From: Echiichthys vipera
Lineage: Eukaryota > Chordata > Actinopteri > Perciformes > Trachinidae
DNA length: 64,000 nucleotides
Direction: 5' to 3'
Assembly: GCA_963691815.1 (NCBI GenBank)
Contig: OY829648.1
Location: forward strand, 29,057,383 to 29,121,382
Below are positions 51,018 through 63,990 of the stretch, in pieces (the first letter of the stretch is position 1; each line of letters opens with the position of its first letter). Under the pieces are notes generated by a model, which was given only the letters and a program-made list of their open reading frames with translations, did no database searches and had not been told where the DNA came from. A program made the translations under genes and the position numbers.

Positions 51018-53917
51018 ATGTCAACAAGTGACTTCTACTTGAGATATTATGTTGGTCACAAGGGAAAGTTTGGACACGAGTTCTTGGAATTTGAATTCAG
51101 ACCTGACGGTAAGTTCAGTTTGGCGGTAATACAAACGCGTTAGCTTCCCCTGAGTCTGAGCTAACTCCGCTAGCCAGCAGCCACCCGGTAATGGCTAACT
51201 TAGGCCGCAGCGCACTCGAGACGAGTTGCACTAGCGACCGCCAATTTGTCTCCCTAGTTTCCAGTGCATTGTAAATGATAATAGTTAATATCTTTACTGA
51301 ATTAATACTGTTGTAATATTTATTAGTCATCCAGTAGTGATTAGGTGATATATGTGTGTTTAAGCGCCATGTGGCTTGTATGAATGGTAAAGTCCGTTCG
51401 GTTTTGCTTAAAGTGATAGCATTTCAGTGTTTTCTAATGTAAACTGAACTTTTTCTTGCAGGTAAACTGAGGTACGCAAACAACAGCAACTACAAGAATG
51501 ACGTCATGATCAGGAAAGAGGTAACATTCATTTACAAACACGTCCCTGTACCTTAAAAACCCAATCATCTGCAGTCCACGCTGTTTGGGTTTCTTCCATT
51601 GTCGCCAGGTGGCACTATATATTAGCACTGTTAACATAAGATTAAAATATTTTACAATATCCCAATATATTATGTGTTTTAGTGTTTTCATGCAGTAGTC
51701 CATGTAACTGGATGTTGAGGGCATGAATTGGGGGGCTTGGTAATGGTGGTCAACCAAGCAGAGCGAGACTCATTGTTTCTCAGTCCAAGCACAGCCCCGA
51801 ACATACAATTCATGTTTGTAAATTAAGTTGGCCCAGCTCCACACATTTAACCTGGTCCATCTTTGTTGTGTGTACCAACCCAGGCATATGTACACAAAAG
51901 TGTGATGGAGGAGCTGAAGAGAATCATCGACGACAGTGAGATCACCAAGGAAGACGATGCTCTGTGGCCACCCCCGGACAGAGTTGGCAGACAGGTTTGT
52001 GATTCCCGTCCCCGTCAGACAGTGGCAAGGCTTTTACATACCCATGTTCTCTCCAGTTCTGTAATCCTGTATAGTTATTATATATGATATATTATATAGT
52101 TATTTTGTACATTGCTCACTTTCACCTTTTTAACGCTGATGGTGTTGCACAGCATTCTGTAACCTGTCAGATTTTCTGACCTTAAAGGGAAACTTTTATA
52201 TGACCTCATATTATTTAAATAAGGCTACAAAGTTTGATTGCATGCACAGAGCACCCCATTAAACTCCACTAGGGCTGCAACAATCAATTGTTAATTTATT
52301 GATTGTTATCTAGAGCACTGGTTCTCAAACTGTGGTTCTGGTAACCACTGGTAATACTCAAGCTCTCTGGTGGTATGTGAAGAAATCTCCAAAATGAAAC
52401 ATTAATTAATAAATTAATATACTACTAAGAAATTACTTAAGTAATCAGTCACGTTCATAAGATATGAGCTAAACTGTGATGGTAAGATAGTGAGCAGAGG
52501 TAAAACGTTTGGTTTGAAAACCCTGACATATCAGTTCTGATGTTCTTCCTACAGCGTGGCTGTGGCTGAAGACAGTCAACAATAAATAATCTTCTGATCA
52601 GGAATAAACCTTCCTGTCCGTAGCTGAACAGTGTATTTTTACATTGGTCTGAGGGGTGGTACTGGTGAGAGCCTGATATTTATTGGTACTTCATGTACAA
52701 AGTTTGAGAACCACTGATCTAGATCATTCAATTATTTGTTTGGTCCCTAACATGTTAGAAAATGGTAGAAAAAAAAATGTTGATCAGTGTTTCCCGGAAC
52801 CGAAGGTGATGCTTAAAATTTCTGGTTTTGTCCACATCTCAGAGATATTCGGTTTACTGCCATAGAGGAGGAAAGAAACCAGGAAATATTCCAATTTCAG
52901 ACGCTTGAGTCAGAGAATTTGGCTAAAAAAACCCTCAAACTGTTTTATTGATAATCAAAATAGCTGGCGATTAATTTAATAGTTGACAACTAAATGATTT
53001 AGCTTTGCAGCTTTACACCACACCTTTAAATCTTCGGACAACCCATTGATATTGTGTTTTCCCGTTCACACATCAGCTCTGGTGCTGTTTTCCATCAACT
53101 CTGCATTGATGGATTTGACCAATGTTTTTGAAGCCTTGAAAATAACCCGGCCGTTTTTCTCCTAATTTTCACAGGAACTGGAGATCGTCATTGGAGATGA
53201 GCACATTTCATTCACAACTTCCAAAATTGGCTCCTTGATTGACGTCAACCAGTCAAAGTGAGTATTAGGGCTGGGTATGACCTTTGACCTCATGATACAG
53301 ATTGTAATACATGTCCATTTTTTAATTATGATCATGTCCTACACAGATTTTCCAGTTCTTTATTATGTACATGTGAATTTTCCCCAGTGAGGATCAATAC
53401 AGTTAAATAATTCTGTGATACGGGCACAAAGAGAACTTACAAGTGCAATAAAAAATAGTTTCTATTCCAAGTCATTTATAAAGGAAAATCAAATATTCTC
53501 ACATTTTTAAACTCAACATGATTGAATAAATGTTTTGCATGGAGAAATGTCTAATGTGGACTGGCTTTGGCAGTCAACGGTTGGCTTTATTGCACCATAA
53601 ATGAGGTTTCTTTTTCAAAACAGCCATCATAGTGTTTGTTGTTGCTGTTGTGCCAGTGCGGTAGCATCTACATGAGCCAGGAGTATGTCATGATATATTT
53701 CCATATTGACATTTTGAGCACATCCCCAGGGAGTCCTTTATCCAGGAGTTGGGGAAGTAGACACTGTATATTTGCCAATGACAAAAGGGCTTAACTTTTC
53801 TAACGGCACTGTTTCAGGGACCCTGAAGGTCTTCGCGTGTTCTACTACCTGGTGCAGGATCTGAAATGTCTCGTCTTCAGTCTCATCGGCCTACACTTCA
53901 AGATCAAGCCTATCTAA
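51018..53917 (+). CDS. magoh: MAGOH, exon junction complex core, 5 exons, 147 aa
   Basis: MAGOH binds RBM8A (Y14) and locks eIF4A3 on spliced mRNA. The exon junction complex then guides export, localisation and nonsense-mediated decay. Coding exons: 51018-51108, 51462-51520, 51884-51994, 53175-53257 and 53818-53917, 444 nt, all phases closing. The start is [20 protein letters not shown], after which the protein appears identical or nearly so to human MAGOH, including [20 protein letters not shown] and the end [13 protein letters not shown]. Human MAGOH has 146 aa. The N-terminus differs by a residue or two (human begins MESDFYL), so the MAGOHB paralogue is the main alternative. The downstream partner CPT2 matches human 1p32 and supports MAGOH. 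Intron 3 carries nested hAT-like MITEs. Confidence 0.96.
52268..53016. mobile_element. hAT-like MITE in MAGOH intron 3, outer element
   Basis: The left end TAGGGCTGCAACAATCAATT and the right end, read on the opposite strand as TAAAGCTGCAAAGCTAAATC, resemble a common fish MITE family with TAGGGCTGCAAC termini. The subterminal parts (ATTGATTGTTATC and ATAATCAAAATAGC) are also partly complementary. Another MITE is inserted within it. Confidence 0.6.
52316..52716. mobile_element. hAT MITE nested inside the outer element
   Basis: Ends are CACTGGTTCTCAAACTGTGG on the left and CAGTGGTTCTCAAACTTTG on the right (opposite strand). The 8-bp flanks ATCTAGAG (52308-52315) and ATCTAGAT (52717-52724) match at 7 of 8 positions, as expected for a hAT target duplication. 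It is 401 bp long with no ORF. Confidence 0.8.
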
Positions 53918-54022
53918 ACGAGGATTTTTGTTTTTCTCATTTTAATTGCTTTAGCTGATGTTTCTGTTTGTTGTACTACCGCATTTGTACATTTGCTTTT
54001 GGTGGAACTGTTTTTTATTTTA

Positions 54023-54028
54023 AATAAA
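54023..54028 (+). terminator. MAGOH poly(A) signal
   Basis: AATAAA lies 106 nt after the MAGOH stop codon, followed by a T/G-containing stretch (TACTGCTTGTCTAAG). Confidence 0.8.
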
Positions 54029-54213
54029 GGATGAGAAAAATCTACTGCTTGTCTAAGCGAATCGTAATATTTCATTTTTAAGTGTTCTTCGCTGATATGG
54101 CTCAATGAGAATTTTGCATTCTTGCGTAATATATTCAGGAGAATAGAACTACAATACAAGTTGTTCTTGTAACAAACATTCGAAATAGTGACGTAAATGT
54201 AATTAAATTAGGT

Positions 54214-54219
54214 TTTATT
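54214..54219 (-). terminator. Possible CPT2 poly(A) signal
   Basis: TTTATT on the + strand reads AATAAA on the minus strand, about 980 nt after the CPT2 stop. If used, the CPT2 and MAGOH transcripts end about 190 bp apart, tail to tail. Other A/T-rich hexamers nearer the stop cannot be excluded. Confidence 0.4.
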
Positions 54220-55195
54220 TAAAAATAAAAACATTCAAACATGAGAATTTCAATAGAAGTTATTAAAATGACAATCAGCATTTGCCCTGTTAAATTTACA
54301 TTCAGATAAGGCACAGAATCTGACTCCACACTGCACTGTTTTGCAGAATAGTTCAACATCTCAAGAGCCCTGCTGCATACATAATGACCTGTCACTTTGT
54401 ACAGGGAGGATCAGAGGGTTACATATGGCCTCCAAACACTTTCAGCAGAGGCTCAGGCTGCATCCACACTGAATCAGGGATGTATAAGTTCTAGACTGAC
54501 GGGGTGGGTCTCTGCATCATTGTCTCTGTTTCTGCCCCCCCAGCCTAAATCCAACCCTGTAGTCTTTAAACTAAAACAGCCTGAGCAGTGATTCCAAATG
54601 TCTGTTTTAGGGGCTTGGAAACACCGCAGAGGCGGTCGCCAGAGGTGAACGCAGCGAAACACAGATATGTGTTTTTATAGGACTGTGTAGCAGTACGGCT
54701 TTCGTCTTAATGTGTGGATTCAATTAGTTGTAGAATTTTACAATTTTCCCCACATTCCCAGGATCAGAAAATAATTAATGCCTTAGGACAGAACGTTTTG
54801 GTGCAATCTGAAGTTATGTCAATCAGGTATTTCTATGGGATCAGATAACAATCATGATTCTATAGAAATCCAGGAATATAGCAAAACTACCCAAATAAAA
54901 CACTATTTTATATACACACACACACACACAGACAAGAAATATTTGACAATGGACTGACTTGTGTTACAACTACAGTAATATCCAAACCCCTGAAAGAACA
55001 CATTTAAAGTCCCAGCTAACTAATGACTAAAACATATATTTAAGCTCAGTGGTTCTCCTTGTGTTTCTTTCTTGCTGTATAAAATATATTATTCATCTCA
55101 ATTTCTGCATGCTTGCCCCAGAGAATCAATTTGGGAGCTGAGAAAGATCATCTCAACTCATCCATTTCTCTATGACAAGGACAAAAGCGTGTTTC

Positions 55196-58100
55196 TTAGC
55201 TCAGTGCTTTTCCTTCCAGGACACTGAAAATGTCCTCTAAGGACTTGTGGACGCACTCCAGGAATTCGTGGACATTGCGAGCCGGGTAGCTGGACACGTT
55301 GCAGCCGATCCAGTCGTCATGGACGCCGTAACCAACACCAAACCCGTCGGGCACCACCGGGGCAAAGCCGCCGAGGTTCACGGCTGGACTGGTGAGGGTG
55401 CTAGTGGAGAGGATGTTGTGGTTGATGGCAGCGTAGGCTGGGTCTGTGTACAGGCTGTGCAGAGTCTGGTTCTTTGAATTGGCCAGGTACCTCAGGGCAA
55501 AGAGGTGACGGTCAAAACCCTGGCCTGGTGAGAGAAATAAAAGAAGGGGTTGGCACGGCAGAGCAAAAAGTGTGTTTTTTTCTCATTTACGGAAGTCCTG
55601 AAAGATCAAATTTTTCAATCTTGTGCACATAAGAAATGAACAGGTGCAACCCAGTCCTTCTCTTAGTAGATATTAAGTGCAGACATGCAATCACGGTAAA
55701 AGGGACAGTTCAGATTATTTGAAGTGTGGTGGAATGAGGTCCTTATCCATAGACTGTGTGTTACCTACACTAGATGACAGTCGGCATGCCCCCAGTTTGG
55801 AGAAGCAGGCAGAAGTCCCCACACAGAAGCTAAACAATGTACTTCTATGGACGGGGGCTGAAGCTCAATGTACTTGGAAACCTAGAAAAGGTGCACCTAA
55901 AAAATCTAGCAAAAAGCAGTGCTAAGGTTCTGTGTCGGTACTCCTGTCTACTATCTATTTGTCTATCTACTGTAGGGAGCACACGGACTATGGATAAGTT
56001 CCTCATACAACCACACTTCAAAAAACGACCCCTTTAATAAATAAATGACCTAAGCCACTTGTAAAATACCTAACAGGGAAGGGATATCCAGAAACTGACC
56101 CTAACACTGTCTGCAGGACAGTACTTTGAACATTTCACAAATTGTTATCACATAAAAACATGTTGAAACATCTTCTACACACCCATAGCTGCTTCCTTGG
56201 TGAGCTGCCCATGATACTTGGAGCATTCACTCAGCATGGCCTGAAGCTGCTCCACACTGTGTTGGCCTGGTTGACAAACAAAGGCGCGTGAACACCGCTC
56301 CGTGTGGATGGTGGCTGGCCGGATGGTCTCTGTGCGTCCATGCTTGAACGCCGCAGTGCTACAGGACTCGTATGTGGCTACTGTCTGGCCATACTGCCTC
56401 AGGAAACCCATTTGGAAAGCCAGCTGGGCTATAGCATCTGGACTCAACTTGCTCTTCTTTAACTGGTTCTTGCCACCTTTTTTGAACTCCATAGCGTCGA
56501 TGGTGAGTTTCGATACAGCTGAGTCAAAGCTCTCCTTGGCTTTTTTGATGCCATTCTCCAGCTCGCTGTCCAGGTTGAACTGCAATCTGCGCACAGCAGA
56601 GGAGGAATCCACAGCAGCGGCAGCTGAGCCTGGGTGTACCAGCGGCTGCTCCGTTGTGTCTTTGAAGATCTCATTCTGAAAGCGAAGCACAGCTACGCCG
56701 TCGCCCCAGGAGTGCTCAAAATTGATGGCTGCCTGTCCATCTTTGGTCAGAATGATGCTGAAGGACTTGTCGTACCAGCGGTTGCAGCCGTCGCCGTGCA
56801 GCATGTTGTGGGAGATGTGAATATGGTCCCTCATGCTTTCATCGTCCAGACTGAGACAGAAAAGGGCGCTGTCAACAATCCGTAAATCCTCTGCGTTTCC
56901 AGCAGCCATCAGCTTGTCCCTCAGCCCGGCCCACACATCCCTGTTCTCACTGGTCAGGACCCCGAGAGGAAAGTCAGGCACTGGTGTCGGGTCGGATAAA
57001 ATGTACTTCAAGTGGGACTGGATCTCTGCAGGCTCCATCAAATTCCCATCCCTGTCTACAATATCAAACACATACATGTTGCCCTTTCTCATAACTAGGA
57101 GATGTCGCGCTTTCTCATCAGTGAAGAGCTCATCTCTGCCACTCTTGGGGATCCGCGTGGAGTTGAAGAGGCGAAAGTACTGAGACATGTCCAGAGGGTA
57201 AGCGTTCACCATGTAAGCTCCGTACCAAGACAGTGAAGACGGGACCCAGCGGATGAACCTTTTGAAGCCGTCTGTGTCGCTCTTCGCTGGGTTGAGGTGG
57301 AAAACCTCTGGCTCCAGTAATCCAGCTCGCAGTGTTTTCATGAAGCGCACTGCGGAACACACCACATTGGTCGCCCGCACAAGCTGGTCATTGTACTCCG
57401 TCTTCGGGTCGGGATTGAAGGACATGAAGGGGTTGGAGTTCAGCACCACAGAGTCGCGGGCAGAAAGATACATGTCAAACCACGGTGCTGAAAGACAAGT
57501 TATTCAGCCAGATTTGTTAGTGACATTTAAGATGCTTCATTTCTGGGGGGTAATCGTTAGAATGGCACATTCACCTGAGATGTAGCTTGTGTGTTTATTG
57601 TTTTTGTCCAGGGCTACCAGTTCCTCATGCAGCTGTTGGCCCACGCCGTTCTGGAAATCTTGTGTAAGTTTCTCTGTTGTTCTAAGAATACACGATTAAT
57701 GTTGTTGTGGGTAAGATCCACACAGTTTTTAATGACCAAAATTATTACATTTAAATTGTTTTTTATTATATTTGTTAGAAACTTACCTGAACTGGTCATC
57801 ATCCAACAGAGGCCTCTGGGCAGCTAAATACCTCCGGACAGTATCCTCCAGCTTTGGTATGGGTAGCCTGGATAAGTTTAAAGACGAGTGATCAAAGAGA
57901 AAATGTTGCATCTTAACAGTCCAGTAAATATAAATGTCAGCACAGGGGTGCAGATCCAATGTCAGGATTGGGGAGGACACAAAAGTTTTTTTTTCCCCAG
58001 CATGTATCACACTTACTTAACTGTTATAATATGAAATCATAAATTTAAGGGTCATGTTATGTCTACTCAGCCCCAGTTGTTCTCACCATCTTCTTTTTCT

Positions 58101-58713
58101 CCTGGTGTATGGGACTACTTTATGCATGATTCACTGATATGGATGAATATGAAAATATGAAGCTCTTTTTTAAAGCTGATCATCAGCGTCTATGTAAGAA
58201 ACTACCCATTAATTAATAAAACATTATTTGTTGCACCATTTTAATCATTTGGGTTTGTTTTTTGTATTGGGGGGGTATTCATCAGAAATTCCCCCCGGGA
58301 TCTGCACCCATGTGTCAGGAGAGGTGATGTCATGCCCCCTAGTGGTCACCGACCTAAAATCAAGTGTGCACTTTCCCCTACATTCATATAAAAGCTTATT
58401 GGGTCACCTTCTACAGCACCGTGCATTTCCACAGCACTGTGAACTCACATTACACCAAAGCTGTGTTGAATCAAAGCTATATGTTAGAGTAATGTGACTA
58501 AATATGAGCACTTTCACGTTTAGCTCCTTACCTGGGTAAACTCTTCTGGTAATGCATCGATGGCACAACGCTTCGGTGCAGATACTCGGCTGGAGAGCCC
58601 TTTTTGCTGCTGTAATGTCGCTTATCGATGCCCAGAGAAGCACTTCTTACATTAAATAGACTTCCCGATTTCCTCAGTGAGGAAACGCACTGCATTGACA
58701 GCAGACTGGCCAT
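55196..58713 (-). CDS. cpt2: Carnitine O-palmitoyltransferase 2, mitochondrial, 5 exons, 667 aa
   Basis: CPT2 sits on the matrix side of the inner mitochondrial membrane and converts acylcarnitine plus CoA back to acyl-CoA for beta-oxidation. Coding exons 5' to 3': 58532-58713, 57787-57867, 57575-57681, 56183-57487 (1305 nt) and 55196-55524, total 2004 nt, all phases closing. As I recall the human gene, exons 2-4 have these same lengths (81, 107, 1305). I chose the ATG at 58713 (MASLLSMQCVSSLRKSG) because the following Ser/Arg-rich segment looks like a mitochondrial presequence. An in-frame ATG at 58767 is possible. Motifs: YLHRSVVPSMHYQKSLPRLP, FHLNPAKSDTDGF, NAYPLDMSQYFRLFNST, NMLHGDGCNRWYDKSF, catalytic His at about 382 in FEHSWGDGVAVLRF, RQYGQTVATYESCSTAAFKH, and the STSTLTSPAVNLGGFAPVVP block. 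The end is VLEGKALS. Human CPT2 has 658 aa. It is tail to tail with MAGOH. Intron 4 has a fish repeat near 55720-56040. Confidence 0.97.
55715..56045. repeat. Dispersed fish repeat in CPT2 intron 4
   Basis: It contains TGTACTTCTATGGACGGGGG and AAAAGGTGCACCTAAAAAA, phrases that recur in fish interspersed repeats. Boundaries are approximate and no inverted repeats are clear. Confidence 0.45.
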
Positions 58714-60534
58714 GATGCTAGCGAGCAAACGGGATACCTGCTGGGGTATTATCGACGGAGAGCACACCGGCTAAGGCCAACGGACAAAACAAGAGCAAAA
58801 CAAACACCCGTGTCACAGCCCTGTGGCCACTCACAGCTGAACTCTAGGCGACTACGACAGCTAGCCAACATTAGCAACTAGCATTAGCTGACAAAGTGCA
58901 TGAGATGGCCGAGTTTGTTTCAGAAGCCGTTGGACACTTCGGGTGCGTTTAAGCGACGGAAACGTGCGCCTCGCGTATAAAGCCCGCTCCCGACTTGTAG
59001 CAGAGACAGTTAAAAGACTAGTTAGAGCAAAAGCAGATCATTATTAGCACAATTGACAGCAGGAAGTTTAACCGGCAAAACTTGTCACGTGACTTCTTCT
59101 TCTTCTTCGGTTACTGTGGTGTAGTGGTGTCCAGGCTCCAGGCTCCAGCTGTGCTCAGGTGTCAGCCTTAAAGCATTTAAGTTAAATATTGTATAGGTCT
59201 GTGAGTCCGGTTTACAGACAACAGAATGTAAGCAGGCCAAAGTCTAACATCAGTGTTACTTATTACCATCAGTATAGGAGTCTTGTCGTCCCAGTGTAAA
59301 AGATGTGTCATTGGATCTGATTCAATTTCACTGTCATCCACATACAAAAAAAACATTGCCATCTTGACAGTAGGATTTGGACCAATATGGATTTTTTTTA
59401 GCCTTAGCTGATAACTGATGGGGACTGCCGATTTTCTTGAGCTGATATTTGGAGCAAACTCTATAATTCATCTCCCCCGGTCAGGTAAGGAACAGTGGAG
59501 ACACTGTGTCCTAAGCAAATGTCACTTTAGATCATCACTGCATCACTTTGTTTGGTTGTTCTGTAACTTAATTCAGTAAAAGATGCTGCTACACTTTTAC
59601 CACTGTTAACACTTACTAGCTTCCTTTGATTTGATTTATGTTAGCTTATTGTTACTCTGACCCTTTCCCTTCTTTGTGTTGAAACTGTTACACTATGATT
59701 TCCCTTGGGATAAATCTTCTTGATAAAGCTTCTTGATAAAGCTTCTTGAATCTTGAATCTTGAATACTACAATTTACATCATAAAGAATACACAATGATA
59801 ACAAGTGTTACGAGTCTCTTTTTTTTTCTTTTTTAAAAGAACATTTATTGAAGTTAAAAAAGGCATCTCCAGCATCATGGAACTGCCTGTGGATGCTTGT
59901 CTGTAAATAAAAACTCTAGGTGAAAAACACTAATATCGGCCGGTCCATGTATCGGTCTATCTCTACTTGACAGTAAGCATAATTACCACTCAGATGTGAA
60001 GTATTTTAGTTATAAAATAGTAGCATATTTATCCACAGTATAAAGTATCTCAATATCTCAGTTCAGTTTATTTTTATGTAATTGTATAACTCTTTGGATT
60101 CAGGCAGTAGGCAGTATGTAATGGGACCATAATGGCTAATAAAGCACCTGTAGAAGCTCAACCCTTCAGGAAGAAGCAGGGTGACAGTGGACAGAGTCTG
60201 TAGGTTCGGGTTCCTGGTCACCCACGTCTCTCAAGATCTCACCGGCTCAACCATCATAACAACACAACAGCTGCTAGTAGTCGTCTACCACTGCTCCATT
60301 TAAAGTGTCCTGACTAGGGTTGGCACCATGACCTAATTTTAAACTTTGAATCAATGTTGGTATTTAAATAGAAAAAGAATGAAAAAAAAAAAGTTCTTGG
60401 CTCTTTAAAAAAAAACAAAAAAAACCCCACTCTGTAAACACTGCTAGTACAGAAAAAGTCACTGAACACAAACTGTTTTTCTTCCCTGTTGCATTTGTGC
60501 AACTGATTGTAGATCAGCTTTTTTAACGCTTTTT

Positions 60535-60617
60535 TTAAAGATTATTTTTTGCCTTGAGGACCTTCAGCGTCTTTACATGGGGAGGCTGCTCTAACCACTC
60601 AGCCACCGGCCGCCCCT
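60535..60617 (-). repeat. tRNA-derived SINE head, copy 3
   Basis: On the minus strand: GGCGGCCGGTGGCTGAGTGG, then TTAGAGCAGCC and CCCCATGTAAAGACGCTGAAG. The A-box-like TGGCTGAGTGGTTAGAGC is the cleanest of the three copies. Only the head is present. Confidence 0.7.
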
Positions 60618-61159
60618 GCTGTTTTTTATATATATTTTCGATACTATTGAATGTGGATATTTGAAACACGTGGTGTTGAAAAGTATTTAAGTATCAATAC
60701 TTTGGACAACCTTAGTCCTGACATATGGGCTCCTAGTGTGGTATTGTTCACTTGTTAGTCCTTCTGCCTTCAGGGAAGAACTACAGGTCCAACAGTGTTT
60801 ATATCCTAAGGCCCTCACCGCTCTGAACTAAAAGCACACCCCCATAGAAAATACAAGGTTTCTGTAGGGTCTTAAAACATTAAAAGACAAACAAATTAAA
60901 CAACAATAAAAGCCCTTGACACTATTAAAAAGTCTTTATTCAAATGTGTAGCTTCAATATGTATTGAATAATATGTTTGTCCAAAGAGGTTGTAGCTAAA
61001 GTTTGTGTGAATTGAATGATTACATGGGCGTGTAGTGGGATTCCTTGAACTTTATTTATTTTCTGGCTGGATTTGATGTCATCTGAAAAGGACAACCATC
61101 ACCGTACTGCTTGATAGCGTTACAACAAGGGGCTTCTACACAGTTAGCTAATGGTGATA

Positions 61160-61318
61160 TGGTAAATTGCCTTGTCCTTAAATAGCGCCTTCCTAGTCTT
61201 CTGATTACTCAAGGCCATTCACACTACGTGTGGACCGGGGGAGCTGGGGATTGAACTGCCAATCTCTTGAATGGAGCGCAACCCACTCTACCACTACTGA
61301 GCCACAGCCGCCCCTGAT
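61160..61318 (-). repeat. tRNA-derived SINE of a second family
   Basis: On the minus strand it has the A box GTGGCTCAGTAGTGGTAGAG and the B box GGCAGTTCAATCCCC, then AGTGTGAATGGCCTTGAGTA and ATCAGAAGACTAGGAAGGCG. The body between the B box and the tail is shorter than in the related + copy at 2.84 kb. Confidence 0.7.
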
Positions 61319-61649
61319 ATGGTAAGGGGGCATATGGTAAAATGTATTACACTAAATTTCAGATTTCCTGCATAAACCCTGCAATATGTCTACTGTTCAA
61401 CAGGTACCTCTGTGCAAAACTGATGTATTCGTTTATAATGTTTATTTTTACAACACTTATTTTCTACCATATCATGTTTTCTGATGAGGGAGCATATGCA
61501 GGCATAATGTGCATGCATTTGTAAATCTGTGTGTCACAGTGTTTGCACGTGTATGAACAGTTTCATTCTTCTCACTCTTTCATTGTTATTTTATATCTTG
61601 TAAATTTGAGCTGCACTCCGACAGCGTGCCTCCATTTTGTTGTGTGCTT

Positions 61650-62055
61650 CGGTCATGGGGGGATTATGAGACGATGGGCCCCTGGGCACAGACATGTAGG
61701 AGGCCCCCCACTCTGAACTAGACATGGCAACTAAGAGTCTACTTTTTGTTGTTTCAAACCTCCTTTTGGTCTTTTGGAGTGCTCGGCATCTGTTTTCAGT
61801 CATTGTACACTTTCTGATGGTAATTTTGTGGTTGTTTAGTTGTTTTGAATCTCTGTGATTGTTTTGCATGGCATTTCTATAGTCATTTAGAGTCATTTGT
61901 AATTGTTTTGTGTGTATTTGTGGTAATTCTGCATCTATTTGTGATTGTTTTGTGTTGTTTCAGCAACCTTTTTTTGACCAAGGGCTCCTGACCCTATGGG
62001 CCCGTGGGCCTCTGCACGGTAGGCCTGTTCAGTAATTCATCCAATGACAATAAAG
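61650..62055. repeat. Dispersed repeat with degenerate tandem core
   Basis: Flanked by GGGCCCCTGGGCACAGACAT on the left and CCTATGGGCCCGTGGGCCTC on the right. The centre repeats variants of TTTGTGATTGTTTTGTGT and GTTTTGAATCTCTGTGATTG at irregular 20-40 bp intervals. It looks like a mobile element with an internal minisatellite. Confidence 0.5.
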
Positions 62056-63384
62056 ACATTCTTTTATTAACATTTACAATATTTTTGATGTGTTGGGCAG
62101 GAAAATTTAGCAAATGGCTGACCTCCTGTGAATCACCCATTACATATGTATTATTATTGGTGTGTAGTCTTCTGGCCAGCAGAGTGCAGTGTTTTCCTGA
62201 TTACTGGCTGTCTAAATTCACTAAGTTGTGTGGTCTGAGCTAAAAAAAAACATTAAAAAAAACAACACACTTCTACTACGGAAAAAGGAGAAGACAAATC
62301 TTACAACAGATTTTGTGATGTTACTGTACTCATGCAGTATCATTTTATGACCGACCCCCTTTGCAGCCTGCTGTATATATACAACAACAATGTCTGATTA
62401 TATCATATCCAGCAGTTATCCCCAACAATGCACCTGTCACTGTATCTTAAACTCATGTATCCATGTTACATTTAAATTGGATGCAACGGCTGTTAAAGGG
62501 GATATGTATATGATATGTATCTTCATCTCCACATTTTCTCAGTCAGTTCTCTGTATCAGTAGTCTGTATCATTTATTAGGATTATAAAGAACAATGTGAT
62601 ACTAATTAAATCAGTTATTTGACTGTAATGGAAGATCGATGTGATAGAACATGCCTTGGTCAGCACTGCTTGCACAATTCAGACCATGGAAGCCAGGATA
62701 GTCTTGCCTAGCTATACTATATAACTGTGAATAATATAACTTATACACAAGAGTGTATAGAACATATTTCATGCTTCATTTTCACAGACATGCTTTCTCT
62801 GATTAACCTAATCTGCCGTGAAATGAGCACAGAAATTCAGCCCCTCTCCTGCCTCTAAAAACCATACTGTGTGTATGCTTTTTTTGTTTGTTTTAACAAT
62901 CCCAGACTTTTATGGCTTTCCTTTTGTATTTGCACAGTGATCAGAGAGCAACGTTTATTTCACCTGTTTCATCCATCACAGTAAACATCATGTCGACATC
63001 ATTATTTCTCTGTATTACACTATAATTGGGTGTTTGTGCAGTTTAATTGCGTGTGAATGTGATTTGAACTAAATTAACTGACAACAATCATTTTTTTGAA
63101 TGAGGATTTTTGTTGAATGATTTACATGATGAAAGAGAACCAAACCAGAAGTAGAGGACTTGAGCAGTGGAAGTCTCTAGTACGCCTGCTCTATAGGCCT
63201 TATACTGCAGAAGAAGAACATCATCCAGGTATTTTTAGACGCCATCGAGCAAAGTTCATAGGAATAAATCAGGTTCAAACACTGTATCCGGTTCTCTTTA
63301 TACATCCATGTGAAATAGTCATACATTCTGTCTGTTATTTATGGATGGAATTATAACAAAAATACATGTTTTTTTTCCCTTTTT

Positions 63385-63460
63385 TGCTGGTGACCCCCTG
63401 GAGCACCCTGAAGGACCCATAGGGGGCCCCCGACCTCACTTTGAGAACCACTGGTGTATG
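63385..63460. repeat. hAT-like terminal fragment
   Basis: The right end CTTTGAGAACCACTGG is the same type of terminus as the nested MITE in MAGOH intron 3, preceded by GGGGGCCCCCGACCTCA. Only one end is recognised. Confidence 0.45.
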
Positions 63461-63539
63461 TTATGTAATATGTGTAAATTAGTGAGGGGGCTAAAACGTA
63501 CAGAGCTTTGCTACTACTATGGTCTCAAACCCCGTAAAC

Positions 63540-63830
63540 ATATATAGATATATGTATAATATAAATATAAAATGTATATGTATATATATTTTTAATATTT
63601 ATATTATGCACTATATATATATATATATATATTATATTCATATTATGCACTATATATCTTTTTTTAGAATTTTCTTTATATATCTATATTTATATTATGC
63701 ACTTTATATATATTTATAATATTTATATTATGCACTATATATGTATTATTTATATTTATATTATGCAGTATATATATATATATAATATTTATATTTATTA
63801 TATTTATATATTGCATAATATAAAGTAGTT
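63540..63830. repeat. A/T-only palindromic repeat
   Basis: Irregular TATA/ATAT text with the motif TATTATGCACTATATAT recurring at about 63602, 63642, 63694 and 63730. It includes the degenerate tandem unit ATATTATGCACTATAT. Confidence 0.8.
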
Positions 63831-63907
63831 GGACTGTTTTCAAGTGATGTTGACAGATTTGGGCCCGTTCGGCTCTCACTACACACGGTTACTCCATAGT
63901 TACAGTC

Positions 63908-63990
63908 TGTGGGTTACTATGGGTTACTTTGGTTTACCGTGGGTTACCCTGAGTTACCCTGGGTTACTATGAGCTACTATGAGCTATCTG
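63908..63990. repeat. Short GGGTTAC-based tandem array
   Basis: Units of 10-11 bp such as GGGTTACTAT, GGGTTACCCT and GAGCTACTAT repeat about seven times up to near the right edge of the window. It is not a telomere: the period and sequence differ from TTAGGG. Confidence 0.7.

Noticed and set aside
63908..63990. GGGTTA-containing array resembling telomere repeats
   Set aside because: The period is 10-11 bp and the sequence is mixed (GGGTTACTAT, GAGCTACTAT). It is an internal minisatellite.
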